Shown here: positions 15,960 to 24,003 of the stretch, piece after piece
Numbering within the stretch: the stretch's first letter is position 1
How the letters are laid out: each line of letters starts with the position of its first letter
Assembly (NCBI GenBank): GCA_017619715.1
Contig: JAFZRS010000021.1
Coordinates: 1 to 64,000 of the forward strand
Direction of reading: 5' to 3'
DNA: 64,000 bases
Origin: Oscillospiraceae bacterium
Lineage (GTDB): Bacteria > Bacillota > Clostridia > Oscillospirales > Oscillospiraceae
The notes under the pieces: model-generated
What the model saw: only the letters and a program-made list of their open reading frames with translations
Told to the model about the DNA's origin: nothing
The model's database searches: none
Program-made: the position numbers and the translations under genes

Positions 15960-15982
15960 GCCAAATAAAGACGGCACCCTGA
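15960..15982 (+). repeat. right copy of the 23-bp direct repeat
   Basis: Identical to 12836-12858 at the tRNA-Trp end and terminator. Marks the right edge of the AT-rich island and leads into a second copy of the terminator stem. Confidence 0.8.
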
Positions 15983-16000
15983 CGGATGCCGTCTTTATTT
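15963..16000. terminator. second copy of the tRNA-Trp-type terminator, now serving azlD
   Basis: Fourteen-base arms (15963-15976 with 15987-16000) flanked by A/T runs. In the minus direction it closes the azlCD operon. Confidence 0.75.
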
Positions 16001-16029
16001 AGTATCCGGCGCAATCGGCACGGCGCGAC

Positions 16030-16359
16030 TTATACGAGCGGCAGGATAAAGCTCATCACCGCCTGTGCCGCCAATACGCCGGCTACTGCGCCGACTGCCA
16101 CCGTCAGGAGACTTTTACGATACCATGCCAGCACCAGCGCTACTGCCAAACCGACGACGGCGGTGATCATATTGCCTGTGGCGTAGAGTGCGGCGGGCAC
16201 GGTCATCACGCTGAGCACGGCATAGGGGATATAGTAGAGGAACGAGAGGATAAAACGGTTGGTGATCTTCTTCTTGATCAGCACCAGCGGCAGCATACGT
16301 ACCAGATACGTTACGCCTGCCGTTACGATGAGATAGAACCAGAAACTGTATTCACGCAT
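16030..16359 (-). CDS. azlD: AzlD branched-chain amino acid export subunit
   Basis: A 109-residue, four-helix membrane protein with YLVRMLPLVLI near the N-terminus, the AzlD hallmark. With AzlC it forms a two-component exporter for branched-chain amino acids. The ATG at 16359 follows GGAGGAGGT and overlaps the azlC stop region by 8 bases, indicating translational coupling. The C-terminal terminator is shared with the island edge. Confidence 0.9.
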   Translation of the reverse strand: MREYSFWFYLIVTAGVTYLVRMLPLVLIKKKITNRFILSFLYYIPYAVLSVMTVPAALYATGNMITAVVGLAVALVLAWYRKSLLTVAVGAVAGVLAAQAVMSFILPLV

Positions 16360-17080
16360 GGTCGTCCACCTCCTCCGGCTGCTCAACGGGTGCAACCAGC
16401 GCCAGCACGGCGCTGGCGGTCACGGCGCAGAGAATGATGACGAAGCCCTGCGGAACGGCTTGCAGCGCCGGCAGATAGTGGAAAAGACAGCTCATCACCA
16501 CAGCCAGCAGCACGCACAGCGCAGTGGGACGTTCGCTTCGTGCCTTGGGGATCACGATGGCGATGAACATACCGTAGATGGCGATACCCAGCGCGGCGGT
16601 CACAACGGCGGGCAGCAGATCGCCCATGATGCCGCCCACCAGCGTGCCGAGGCTCCAACCGAAAAAGGGCGTCAGAATCAGACCGTAGAGATACCGCCTT
16701 CCCACCGTTCCCGGACGGGAAGATGCCACGGCGAACACCTCATCGGTGTTGACGAAGGAGATCGCCAGACGGTGGGGGACGGTCACGGTGCCGTCCAGCC
16801 GCTGGGACAGCGACACGGACATGAGCGCGTAGCGCAGATTGATTACAAGCTGTGATGATGCCAGTTCAATCAGCGAACCGCCGGCGGCAATGATGGGGAC
16901 TGCCGCCAACTGTCCGGCGGAGGTCACGTTTGTCATAGACAGCAGCACCGCCTGCCACACCTGCAAGCCGCTGTTTACCGCGAAAATGCCGAAGGCAAAG
17001 GAAACGGAAAGATACCCCAGGCAGATGGGCAGTCCGTCGAGAATACCGGTTATAAATGGAGATCGCTTTTTCACACGCAC
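16352..17080 (-). CDS. azlC: AzlC branched-chain amino acid export subunit
   Basis: A 242-residue multi-helix membrane protein of the AzlC family. The region GLPICLGYLSVSFAFGIFA opens the first repeat and TNVTSAGQLAAVPIIAAGGS the second. Start is GTG at 17080; another in-frame GTG lies two codons later. It has a strong own promoter and overlaps azlD. No AzlB or Lrp-type regulator is adjacent. Confidence 0.92.
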   Translation of the reverse strand: MRVKKRSPFITGILDGLPICLGYLSVSFAFGIFAVNSGLQVWQAVLLSMTNVTSAGQLAAVPIIAAGGSLIELASSQLVINLRYALMSVSLSQRLDGTVTVPHRLAISFVNTDEVFAVASSRPGTVGRRYLYGLILTPFFGWSLGTLVGGIMGDLLPAVVTAALGIAIYGMFIAIVIPKARSERPTALCVLLAVVMSCLFHYLPALQAVPQGFVIILCAVTASAVLALVAPVEQPEEVDDHA

Positions 17081-17107
17081 ACTTCTTTTCTCCCAAAAAC
17101 TGACAGC

Positions 17108-17136
17108 ATTATATAGCAGAATCCGTCCGTTGGCAA
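17108..17136 (-). promoter_or_regulatory. promoter of azlCD
   Basis: Minus-strand TTGCCA-N17-TATAAT, 28 bases before the azlC start. Confidence 0.78.
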
Positions 17137-17159
17137 TGGGCGGGAGGAATTCCGGAAAA

Positions 17160-17199
17160 GAAAAAAGGCTGGTGCAAAACTTTCGTTTTGCACCAGCCT
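17160..17199 (-). terminator. terminator of the TIGR00266 gene
   Basis: Minus-strand 15-bp stem GGCTGGTGCAAAAC/GTTTTGCACCAGCC with a GAAA loop and a T6 tail. Confidence 0.88.
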
Positions 17200-17212
17200 C
17201 GCGCAGTACGAA

Positions 17213-17896
17213 TCAGTCGCTCTTCGTGGGGATAAAACGGGCAATCTGCTGGGCAAATTTGGACAGCGGCATAGTTTGCAGCGTGATGTGGCCGGGACCG
17301 TTTACGACGGTGTGAAACAGTCCGTTGCCGCCGAGCAGTGCGTTCTTTACGCCGGAGACAGCTTTGATGTCCATAGCGCAGGTAGCGTCCATGATGGCGA
17401 CCTTGCCGGTATCTACCACCAACTGCTGACCGGCCGTCAGGTCATAATCCACGGCGGAGCCGTCGATCTCCAAAAAGGCGATGCCGTTACCGGAGATCTT
17501 CTGCATGATGAATCCCTCGCCGCCGAAAAAGCCTGCGCCAAACTTCTTCTGGAAGAAGGTAGACAGCTCCACGCCGGACGTAGCAGCCAGGAAAGCGGAC
17601 TTTTGCGCCACAACGGGCTTGTCGGGCGTAATCTCCACCGCCTTGATTGCACCGGGGAAACTGGAGGAGAACGCGATCACGCCGGGACCACCCTGTGCGG
17701 TGTAGATGTTCTGGAAAATGGATTCACCGGAAAACAGGCGTCCCAACGCCTTGCCGATGCTTCCGCCGCCGGAGGTAGTCATTTGCATGTTGGGGCTCAT
17801 CCACGCCATGGAACCGCCCTCGGTAATCATTTGCTCACCAGCCTCCAGTTGGCAGATGACAACGGACATGGGTTCGCCACGGATCTCATATTTCAC
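17213..17896 (-). CDS. TIGR00266/AIM24 family protein
   Basis: A 227-residue soluble protein built of glycine-rich beta segments. Family marks include MITEGGSMAWMSPNM near residue 25 and GLFHTVVNGPGHITLQTMP near residue 195. The family is common in Firmicutes and related to yeast AIM24; its biochemical role is not established. The start at MKYEIRGEPMSVV has AAAGGAG upstream. It is monocistronic, with a clear promoter and terminator. Confidence 0.92.
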   Translation of the reverse strand: MKYEIRGEPMSVVICQLEAGEQMITEGGSMAWMSPNMQMTTSGGGSIGKALGRLFSGESIFQNIYTAQGGPGVIAFSSSFPGAIKAVEITPDKPVVAQKSAFLAATSGVELSTFFQKKFGAGFFGGEGFIMQKISGNGIAFLEIDGSAVDYDLTAGQQLVVDTGKVAIMDATCAMDIKAVSGVKNALLGGNGLFHTVVNGPGHITLQTMPLSKFAQQIARFIPTKSD

Positions 17897-17930
17897 TGTT
17901 GACCGCTCCTTTCAAGTATCGGATATACAT

Positions 17931-17959
17931 ATTGTATCAGTGACTGCGATACACGTCAA
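17931..17959 (-). promoter_or_regulatory. promoter of the TIGR00266 gene
   Basis: Minus-strand TTGACG-N17-TACAAT, 35 bases before the start codon. Confidence 0.72.
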
Positions 17960-18048
17960 TCCATTTTTTGGGATTTCCACCGAATTGCGGGAATTGCCCG
18001 GCTTCACCATTTTTGCAGTACGCGTTCGAAAAAACCGCTTTTTCAGTA

Positions 18049-18077
18049 TTGACAAGGGCAGATGTTTCTGTTATAGT
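18049..18077 (+). promoter_or_regulatory. promoter of the tRNA-Asp/tRNA-Thr pair
   Basis: TTGACA-N17-TATAGT, 34 bases before tRNA-Asp. Confidence 0.82.
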
Positions 18078-18110
18078 GAATGAGCTCGATTTTATACACA
18101 AAGCGACTGT

Positions 18111-18187
18111 GGCCAAGTAGTTCAGTTGGTTAGAACGCCAGCCTGTCACGCTGGAGGTCGTGGGTTCGAGCCCCATCTTGGTCGCCA
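18111..18187 (+). tRNA. tRNA-Asp (anticodon GTC)
   Basis: Cloverleaf with acceptor GGCCAAG/CTTGGTC, anticodon GTC in a CTGTCAC loop and an encoded CCA. Confidence 0.94.
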
Positions 18188-18190
18188 TAT

Positions 18191-18266
<76 letters not shown>

Positions 18267-18269
18267 AGT

Positions 18270-18303
18270 AATAAACACCCGCCTGAGAAGGCGGGTGTTT
18301 ATT
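18270..18303 (+). terminator. terminator of the tRNA pair
   Basis: Perfect 14-bp stem AATAAACACCCGCC/GGCGGGTGTTTATT with a 6-base loop. Confidence 0.8.
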
Positions 18304-18326
18304 GTCGCGCGCACAAACGGTCGAGC

Positions 18327-18617
18327 TTATCGCAGCAGCGTGACCGCAAGCCACACGGCGGCGATGGCCGCCGCGCCGGACACTGCCGCCAGCAACGGTG
18401 TGAAGCGGAGGCGACGCTTGGGGATAGAGTGGCATCGGGCGTAGCTTTTGGCAACGTGCACTGCCTGATCCACCAACTGTTGGGAGCTGACGCCGCCTCC
18501 GGCGGATTCGTTGCGGATAATGAAGATCGCCTGTTCAAAAATACGCGGATCGGGAGAGTCCACTACGATGACCCGCCGGGAAACACCTTTTACCAACGCT
18601 CTGTCCTCCTTTGCCAT
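18327..18617 (-). CDS. small membrane-anchored protein downstream of spoIIE
   Basis: A 96-residue protein with a soluble N-terminal two-thirds (for example VKGVSRRVIVVDSPDPRIFE) and one C-terminal membrane helix of about 20 residues ending in VTLLR. It lies 33 bases after spoIIE on the same strand, so it may be cotranscribed and expressed early in sporulation. The ribosome-binding site is weak. I do not recognise a characterised family; a helper of spoIIE is only a guess from position. Confidence 0.75.
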   Translation of the reverse strand: MAKEDRALVKGVSRRVIVVDSPDPRIFEQAIFIIRNESAGGGVSSQQLVDQAVHVAKSYARCHSIPKRRLRFTPLLAAVSGAAAIAAVWLAVTLLR

Positions 18618-18650
18618 GTATAGATCCAGTATGGACAGTGTGCCGGAAAA

Positions 18651-20651
18651 TTATACCTGCCGCTTATGATTTTCCTCACCGGGCAGTTGCAGGATCAGCA
18701 CGGCACGGTCGTCGTCTCCGCCCTTGCGGTTTCCGGATTCCTGCAAAATGAGCGACACCAGCGCATGGACATCGTTTCCTCGCCAACCTGCCAAGAGGTC
18801 CTGCAGCCACTCATCGTTAGTCTCGTCTGCCACGCCGTCGGAGATCATCACGAAATAACTGTTAGGCAGCAGGGACAGCCGCGTCACCTCCGGCGGTTCA
18901 TTTTGCAAACCGGCAGGGAGGCTTTGCCCGGTAATGCGGCTGACAGTTCCGGTACGCTTGATGTAGGAGGGTGCCGCGCCATATTTATATACCGTTGCCG
19001 TTCCGTTGCCCCGCTGCAATGCCAGAAGATCAATGGTGGTAAAGCTGCCCACGTCGTCACCGCGCAGACGCAGCGCGGAGTTAAGCGTTTTGAGTGCCGG
19101 AGCCGGTTCAATGCCTGCCTGCAAAAACTGCTGCAGCAGGCGCACCGTCATGGCGGATTCCCCGTGAGCTGTCTCGCCGCTGCCCATGCCGTCGGAGAGC
19201 AGCAAATACAGCACAGACCCAACTTCAAAAACAGCGAAGTGGTCGCCGCAGAGCTGTTCACCTTCTTTGGGGCACAGTGTAGAGCCGATCCGATATCCCA
19301 TGGGAGCGCCGACATTGCTGACCGCGTGGACGGCGGAGCTTGCCAGCGCCTCGCCCAACTGCTGATACTGCTCCTGGGCCTGTTGACGCACGTCCAACAG
19401 CCGCTGGTGATACTGGCGCCGCAGCAGATACGATCGCAGTTCACCGTTCACTGCGCTGAGAAAGTCGCTAAAGCGCACACAGCGGGAGGAAAAGTAGACG
19501 GGAAAATCGCCCGGAACAGCCTGTCCGCGGCGGAGCATGGAGGGGCAGGCATCATTGAAGGCGTTATAGGTGCTGTTGTAATTCTGGTGCCAACAGTTGC
19601 CGCATAAAACGCAGCCCCGGCACACCTGCTCCGCCGCCCGGTCAAAAAGAACGGCGGGATTTTCCGGTGCGGGTGCAGGTGCGCCGCGAAAGAAGGAATC
19701 GTACAGCTCCCGCAGCGCGGCGGCAGAGCGCTTGAGATATGGCTCTTCGGGTACCGGTAGTTTTGCCCCGGCGTGAGCGGCCAGACGGGCCGGCTTTGCC
19801 CTCCGCCGCAGAACATAAAAGCCGCCTGCCGCCACAACGGATTCATACAGCAGTGCCGCAGGGACGTCCGCACGAAACAGGATCGCCGCCGCCCAGATCG
19901 CCAAACAGAAAACGGCGGAGAACGCCGCGCGATGCCATGTGCGGCACAAAGAAGCCAGTGCCGCTGCGCAAACGTATACCGCACCCAGCACGACACCGCC
20001 TCCGCCCGGGGACAGATCCAAAAGCAATCCGATGGCGGCGCCCCATGAGACGCACCGTGCAGGAGGTTCTTCCGCCGCAATCCACAGCAGCAGCGCCGCC
20101 GCAATCAGACGCCCCAGTGAAATGTCTCCCAACAGCGCCACAGGCTGCATAGCGGCGGCTGCCGCCATCACCAGAGGAATTGCGGCATTTTTGTCCAGCT
20201 TACTCCATAGCGCGCGCCAGCACCAGACGCAGCCTGCCAGCACAGCGGCGGCGGCGAGACATTGCATCCACTGCTGTGCACTGCGATGGATTAGGTAGAC
20301 GGACTGCACCAGCATCATCACGAAAACGGACATAACGGGACGAAATGCGGCGCGCCGGTATAATCGGGAGTCGTAGAAAGCGGTGTTGGCGGCGAAAATC
20401 AAAACGGCGGCGCCGAATTGCCGCAGACCCACCTGAAAGTCCAGAAAAAGCAGTGCGCCGGCTCCCGCGCCGGACAGGGCGAGCAGTCCCGGCAGCTTTG
20501 GACCGGCGGCCGCCACCATTGCCAGGGCAAAGGGCGCGTAGCCGCCGGACAGTTGTGCGGCGGTCAACACAGCGGGCAGCACCAACTGGGTAAGCGGCGT
20601 TACCAATGGCTTTACACGCCGCAAAAAACGCGGCGACGCAAGACGTTTCAT
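18651..20651 (-). CDS. spoIIE: stage II sporulation protein E (PP2C phosphatase)
   Basis: A membrane-bound serine phosphatase. By family knowledge it dephosphorylates SpoIIAA to free sigma-F in the forespore, and it associates with FtsZ. The N-terminal half holds about ten membrane helices. A linker with the cysteine cluster CRGCVLCGNCWHQNY follows. The PP2C domain begins near residue 450, with the metal-binding DGMGSGETAHGES near 487 and SDGVADETND close to the end. At 666 residues it is shorter than the Bacillus protein (about 827). The ATG at 20651 follows AAGGGGGA; upstream codons have no support. Confidence 0.94.
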   Translation of the reverse strand: MKRLASPRFLRRVKPLVTPLTQLVLPAVLTAAQLSGGYAPFALAMVAAAGPKLPGLLALSGAGAGALLFLDFQVGLRQFGAAVLIFAANTAFYDSRLYRRAAFRPVMSVFVMMLVQSVYLIHRSAQQWMQCLAAAAVLAGCVWCWRALWSKLDKNAAIPLVMAAAAAMQPVALLGDISLGRLIAAALLLWIAAEEPPARCVSWGAAIGLLLDLSPGGGGVVLGAVYVCAAALASLCRTWHRAAFSAVFCLAIWAAAILFRADVPAALLYESVVAAGGFYVLRRRAKPARLAAHAGAKLPVPEEPYLKRSAAALRELYDSFFRGAPAPAPENPAVLFDRAAEQVCRGCVLCGNCWHQNYNSTYNAFNDACPSMLRRGQAVPGDFPVYFSSRCVRFSDFLSAVNGELRSYLLRRQYHQRLLDVRQQAQEQYQQLGEALASSAVHAVSNVGAPMGYRIGSTLCPKEGEQLCGDHFAVFEVGSVLYLLLSDGMGSGETAHGESAMTVRLLQQFLQAGIEPAPALKTLNSALRLRGDDVGSFTTIDLLALQRGNGTATVYKYGAAPSYIKRTGTVSRITGQSLPAGLQNEPPEVTRLSLLPNSYFVMISDGVADETNDEWLQDLLAGWRGNDVHALVSLILQESGNRKGGDDDRAVLILQLPGEENHKRQV

Positions 20652-20783
20652 AGGCTTGTCCCCCTTTTTGCCACATTGTAGCGCAAAGAGGAGGACGAAA
20701 ACCGTCGGGGAATAAGAGGGGAAAAGTACAGCGCCGGACTTTGAGGCGGTGCGGCAACAGAAAAAACACTCACCGCATAGCGA

Positions 20784-20813
20784 AACGCCGGGATCTGGCA
20801 CGATCCCGGCGTT
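20784..20813. terminator. hairpin terminator after ribF
   Basis: Perfect 12-bp stem AACGCCGGGATC/GATCCCGGCGTT, 4 bases beyond the ribF stop codon. The T tail is short on the minus strand. Confidence 0.6.
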
Positions 20814-20816
20814 CTT

Positions 20817-21734
20817 TTATATAGATTTATTTTCAGAGAAATAGCGTTTGGCGTCTTCTGTGTCTTGCCGGATCTGCCGGCGCAAAGCGTCCAGCGAGGG
20901 GAATTCCCGTTCCGGTCGCAGATAGCAGCAAAAATCCAATCGCAGATGCTGACCGTACAGTTCGCCGGAAAAATCAAAGAGATACGTCTCCACCGACACC
21001 ACGCCGCTCCGATCCACCGTGGGACGCACGCCCACGTTGGTTACGCCCTCACGGCAGCGCCCGTCCGGCAGATACGTCCGTGTGGCGTAAACGCCCCGGG
21101 CGGGGAGCAGCACTCCGGCAGGCGGGAGAAAATTGAAGGTGGGCGTACCAATGGTACTGCCGATGCGCCTGCCGTGGGTTACGGTTTGGCTCATGCAGTG
21201 GGGATGCCCCAGAAAATCCGCCGCCTGCTCCACGTCGCCTCGATCTATCAGAGAGCGGATATGGGTGGAGCTGACGGTGACCCCGTGCAGATCGACCCGG
21301 GGAATGATATCGCAGCCCAGTCCCAGCTCGGCACAGTGCCGCTGCAGCAGCTCCGGCGATCCCTCGTTGCGATAGCCGAAGCGGTAGTCGTGTCCCGCCA
21401 CCAGATGTACCGCGCCGTACCGCTGTGTTAAAAGGGAGATAAAATCCTGCCAATCCATGGTCATCATCGCCCGATCAAAGGGCGCAAGGATCACTTGCTC
21501 AATGCCGTACAGACGGCGGATCAGGTCGCACCGATCCTCCGCCGTGTTAAGAAGGGGAACAGGGCAACCGGTTACCACCTCCTTGGGCGGACGGTCAAAG
21601 GTAAATACGGCAGGTGATACACCGAGGCGGACGGACTGTTCCCGGGTGCGGCGCAGCAGTGCGCCGTGTCCCCGGTGTACGCCGTCGAAAAAGCCCAGGG
21701 CAATCACGCTTCCATGGCTATTCAATGTGGTCAC
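20817..21734 (-). CDS. ribF: bifunctional riboflavin kinase/FAD synthetase
   Basis: Makes FMN from riboflavin and FAD from FMN. The N-terminal nucleotidyl-transferase half opens with GFFDGVHRGHGALL. The C-terminal kinase half carries GRRIGSTIGTPTFNFLPP and TNVGVRPTV. 305 residues, normal. The start is GTG within a GTGA overlap with the truB stop, so translation is coupled. Last gene of the nusA-infB operon. Confidence 0.95.
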   Translation of the reverse strand: MTTLNSHGSVIALGFFDGVHRGHGALLRRTREQSVRLGVSPAVFTFDRPPKEVVTGCPVPLLNTAEDRCDLIRRLYGIEQVILAPFDRAMMTMDWQDFISLLTQRYGAVHLVAGHDYRFGYRNEGSPELLQRHCAELGLGCDIIPRVDLHGVTVSSTHIRSLIDRGDVEQAADFLGHPHCMSQTVTHGRRIGSTIGTPTFNFLPPAGVLLPARGVYATRTYLPDGRCREGVTNVGVRPTVDRSGVVSVETYLFDFSGELYGQHLRLDFCCYLRPEREFPSLDALRRQIRQDTEDAKRYFSENKSI

Positions 21735-22600
21735 GCTCCAAAAAAGTTTTTAACGGAGGTCATAACGCCGTTTTTCAGTTGGCTCAGGCATAAAAATGTG
21801 CCGTCCATGCTGTAGACCCGGTACGTCCCGGGCACGGCGTCGTGTGCCTCAAAAGAGTTTCCGTTGCGGCACAGGGCTTCCGTGCGAGCACGGGCGATGC
21901 GGTAGGCGGGGTATTGGGCAAAGAGGGAATCCAGCGGACGCAGCAACGCCGCGCCCTGCGATTGCACGTCTTCCAGCGTATAGCTGTCGGACAGAGTAAA
22001 CCCGGCTGCCATGGTGCGCCGCAGCGATGCCATACAGCCGCCGCAGCCCAGTGCCTGTCCGATGTCATGGCACAGCGTGCGCACGTAAGTGCCTTTGGAA
22101 CAGAGAATACGGAGCGAAAAGTCGGTGGGGGAGATCTGCTCCGTCAATTCCAACGCGTAAACGGTCACGGCGCGGGGCGTACGCTCCACGTTTTGCCCCT
22201 TCCGTGCCAGATCATACAGCTTTTGTCCGTTGATCTTAATGGCGCTGTACATAGGCGGAAGCTGGAAAATCTCCCCGGTGAAACGTGGAAGTACCGCCGC
22301 CACGTCGGATGCTGTAACGGATATGCGTTGCTGTGACAGCACCGTGCCGGTGATATCCTGCGTATCGGTGACAAGACCTAAACGCAGTACCGCCGCGTAT
22401 TCTTTGCTGCCGTTTTCGGCAAAGGTGACGGCGCGTGTGGCGCGCCCCACAAATACAGGGAGTACGCCTGTTGCCATGGGATCCAACGTGCCGGCGTGTC
22501 CGACCTTCCTGGTTTGCAGAATCCCGCGCAGCTTGGCGCACACATCCATGGAGGTCCAGCCGGCAGGCTTGTCAATGACAATGATCCCGTCCGCCATCAT
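21731..22600 (-). CDS. truB: tRNA pseudouridine-55 synthase
   Basis: Converts U55 in the T-loop of tRNAs to pseudouridine. The catalytic aspartate is Asp40 in GHAGTLDPMATGVL. RNA-contact and C-terminal PUA-like parts follow, with CSKGTYVRTLCHDIG near residue 175. 289 residues. It starts at the first of two ATG codons, overlapping the nrnA stop (ATGA), with GGAGG upstream. Confidence 0.96.
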   Translation of the reverse strand: MMADGIIVIDKPAGWTSMDVCAKLRGILQTRKVGHAGTLDPMATGVLPVFVGRATRAVTFAENGSKEYAAVLRLGLVTDTQDITGTVLSQQRISVTASDVAAVLPRFTGEIFQLPPMYSAIKINGQKLYDLARKGQNVERTPRAVTVYALELTEQISPTDFSLRILCSKGTYVRTLCHDIGQALGCGGCMASLRRTMAAGFTLSDSYTLEDVQSQGAALLRPLDSLFAQYPAYRIARARTEALCRNGNSFEAHDAVPGTYRVYSMDGTFLCLSQLKNGVMTSVKNFFGA

Positions 22601-23550
22601 CGTTCCTCCGTCACTTCTGCCACCGCACGCAGTACGGCAACTTTCGCTTCGTCCATACTGCCCTCCACTGTTGCGCCGGCGGCGCCTTTATGCCCGCCGC
22701 CGCCCAACCTGGCGCAGACGGCGCTGGCATCTATCCGCGAACCGGAACGCACGGAGATCTTCACGGTGTCTTCCTTGAGCTGGCGCAGTGTGATGCCGCA
22801 GTCCGAACCCTCTACCAGAGCCGCCAGCGAGGAAAGCTCCTCGATATCCGCCTCCGCGGCGTGCATTTCTGTCCGCAGGGATAGAGGAATTTTCATCACC
22901 ACGATACGCCCGTCGTCATACACCTCCATGTCCGCCACCATACGGCTCTCCATGGCAAGGCGCGCGCGGCTTTTGGTGCGAAAGAGCGCTTTATTGACCG
23001 ACGCCACCTTTGCCCCGTCCAGCACCGACAGAAGCTCTGCGGCAATGCGGTGGGTGCGATCGGTGGTATTGGCATAGACGAAACAGCCCGTATCGGTGGC
23101 GATCGCCACATATAGCGGCAGAGCGATGGCAGGCGTCAGCGTCGTCAGATCCCGTATGATATCGTAGACAACTTCGCCTGCGGCAGCCGCTTCGGCGTCG
23201 AGACACACGTTGGGAGCAAAAAAGCGGTGCGAGCCGTGGTGATCGATCGCCAGATCGATGGCGGCGGCGTAAGGGGCGGCATTGCCCGGCAACAGCTTTT
23301 TGTCGGCAACGTCTACCGCAACAACGTGCTCCGGTTTCCAGCCGTCCGGCGCCCAATAGGGGGCGGCGTAGGGAGCGTAGGTGGCGGTAATCTCCGGATT
23401 AGGGAGCATATACGCCTGCTTGCCCAGATCCCGCAACGCCTGACACAGCGCTGCGGCGCTGCCCACGGTGTCTCCGTCCGGCCGCGCGTGGGTGAGGATC
23501 AATACGCGATCTATTCCTTTGAGATAGGCGGCAGTTTCGCAGGTCGTCAT
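22597..23550 (-). CDS. nrnA: oligoribonuclease/pAp phosphatase NrnA (DHH family)
   Basis: Degrades short RNAs and 3'-phosphoadenosine 5'-phosphate in the cytosol. The DHH metal motifs are complete: HARPDGDTVGS near residue 20, VAVDVAD, IDHHGS and ATDTGC. The C-terminal DHHA1 glycine motif is GGGGHKGAAG. 317 residues. The ATG overlaps the rbfA stop by 4 bases, a tight operon. Confidence 0.94.
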   Translation of the reverse strand: MTTCETAAYLKGIDRVLILTHARPDGDTVGSAAALCQALRDLGKQAYMLPNPEITATYAPYAAPYWAPDGWKPEHVVAVDVADKKLLPGNAAPYAAAIDLAIDHHGSHRFFAPNVCLDAEAAAAGEVVYDIIRDLTTLTPAIALPLYVAIATDTGCFVYANTTDRTHRIAAELLSVLDGAKVASVNKALFRTKSRARLAMESRMVADMEVYDDGRIVVMKIPLSLRTEMHAAEADIEELSSLAALVEGSDCGITLRQLKEDTVKISVRSGSRIDASAVCARLGGGGHKGAAGATVEGSMDEAKVAVLRAVAEVTEER

Positions 23551-23936
23551 TTTTCCTGATCCTCCGGCAGTACGATGTCCGCATTGGCGGGATTGGCTGG
23601 TTTAACGTGGTGGAGCAGCTCCAGAATATGCGCGCCGTGGGCGATGGAATCGTCGGCAAAGAATTGCAGCTCCGGCGTGTAGCGCAGGCCGAGCCGACTG
23701 CCCAGTTCCCGGCGCAGATAGCCGGCGGCGGATTTGAGTCCGCGCATCAGTTCTTTTTCATCGGTGCGATCCAATGCGCTGATATAGACCCGTGTATAGC
23801 GCAGATCGTTGGTAGTGTCCACATGGGTCACGGTGAGCATGGCGTCGCTTACCCGGGGGTCCTTTACGGTGTGCAGCAGAGCGGAGAGCTCTTGTTGAAT
23901 CTCAGCATTGATGCGTCCGATACGGTTGGAAGCCAT
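23547..23936 (-). CDS. rbfA: 30S ribosome-binding factor A
   Basis: Late 30S assembly factor. The KH-like fold has the family blocks RIGRINAEIQQELSALL at the N-terminus and LRRELGSRLGLRYTPELQF later. 129 residues. A hairpin with T6 lies between infB and this gene, so its level may be set by partial termination. GAAAGGAG precedes the ATG. Confidence 0.95.
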   Translation of the reverse strand: MASNRIGRINAEIQQELSALLHTVKDPRVSDAMLTVTHVDTTNDLRYTRVYISALDRTDEKELMRGLKSAAGYLRRELGSRLGLRYTPELQFFADDSIAHGAHILELLHHVKPANPANADIVLPEDQEK

Positions 23937-23963
23937 AGTCGTTGCTCCTTTCTTCGCTTAGAG

Positions 23964-23999
23964 TAAAAAACAATGGGCAGGCGTACACGCCCGCCCATC
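23964..23999 (-). terminator. terminator-like hairpin between infB and rbfA
   Basis: Minus-strand 11- to 12-bp stem with one G-U pair, followed by TTGTTTTTT. It lies inside the operon, where only partial termination would be compatible with rbfA expression. Confidence 0.65.
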
Positions 24000-24003
24000 G
24001 GTG

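Noticed and set aside
15680-15982. 100-codon plus-strand frame after the restriction gene
   Set aside because: Runs through a clear terminator and the 23-bp repeat; no ribosome-binding site and no protein-like pattern.
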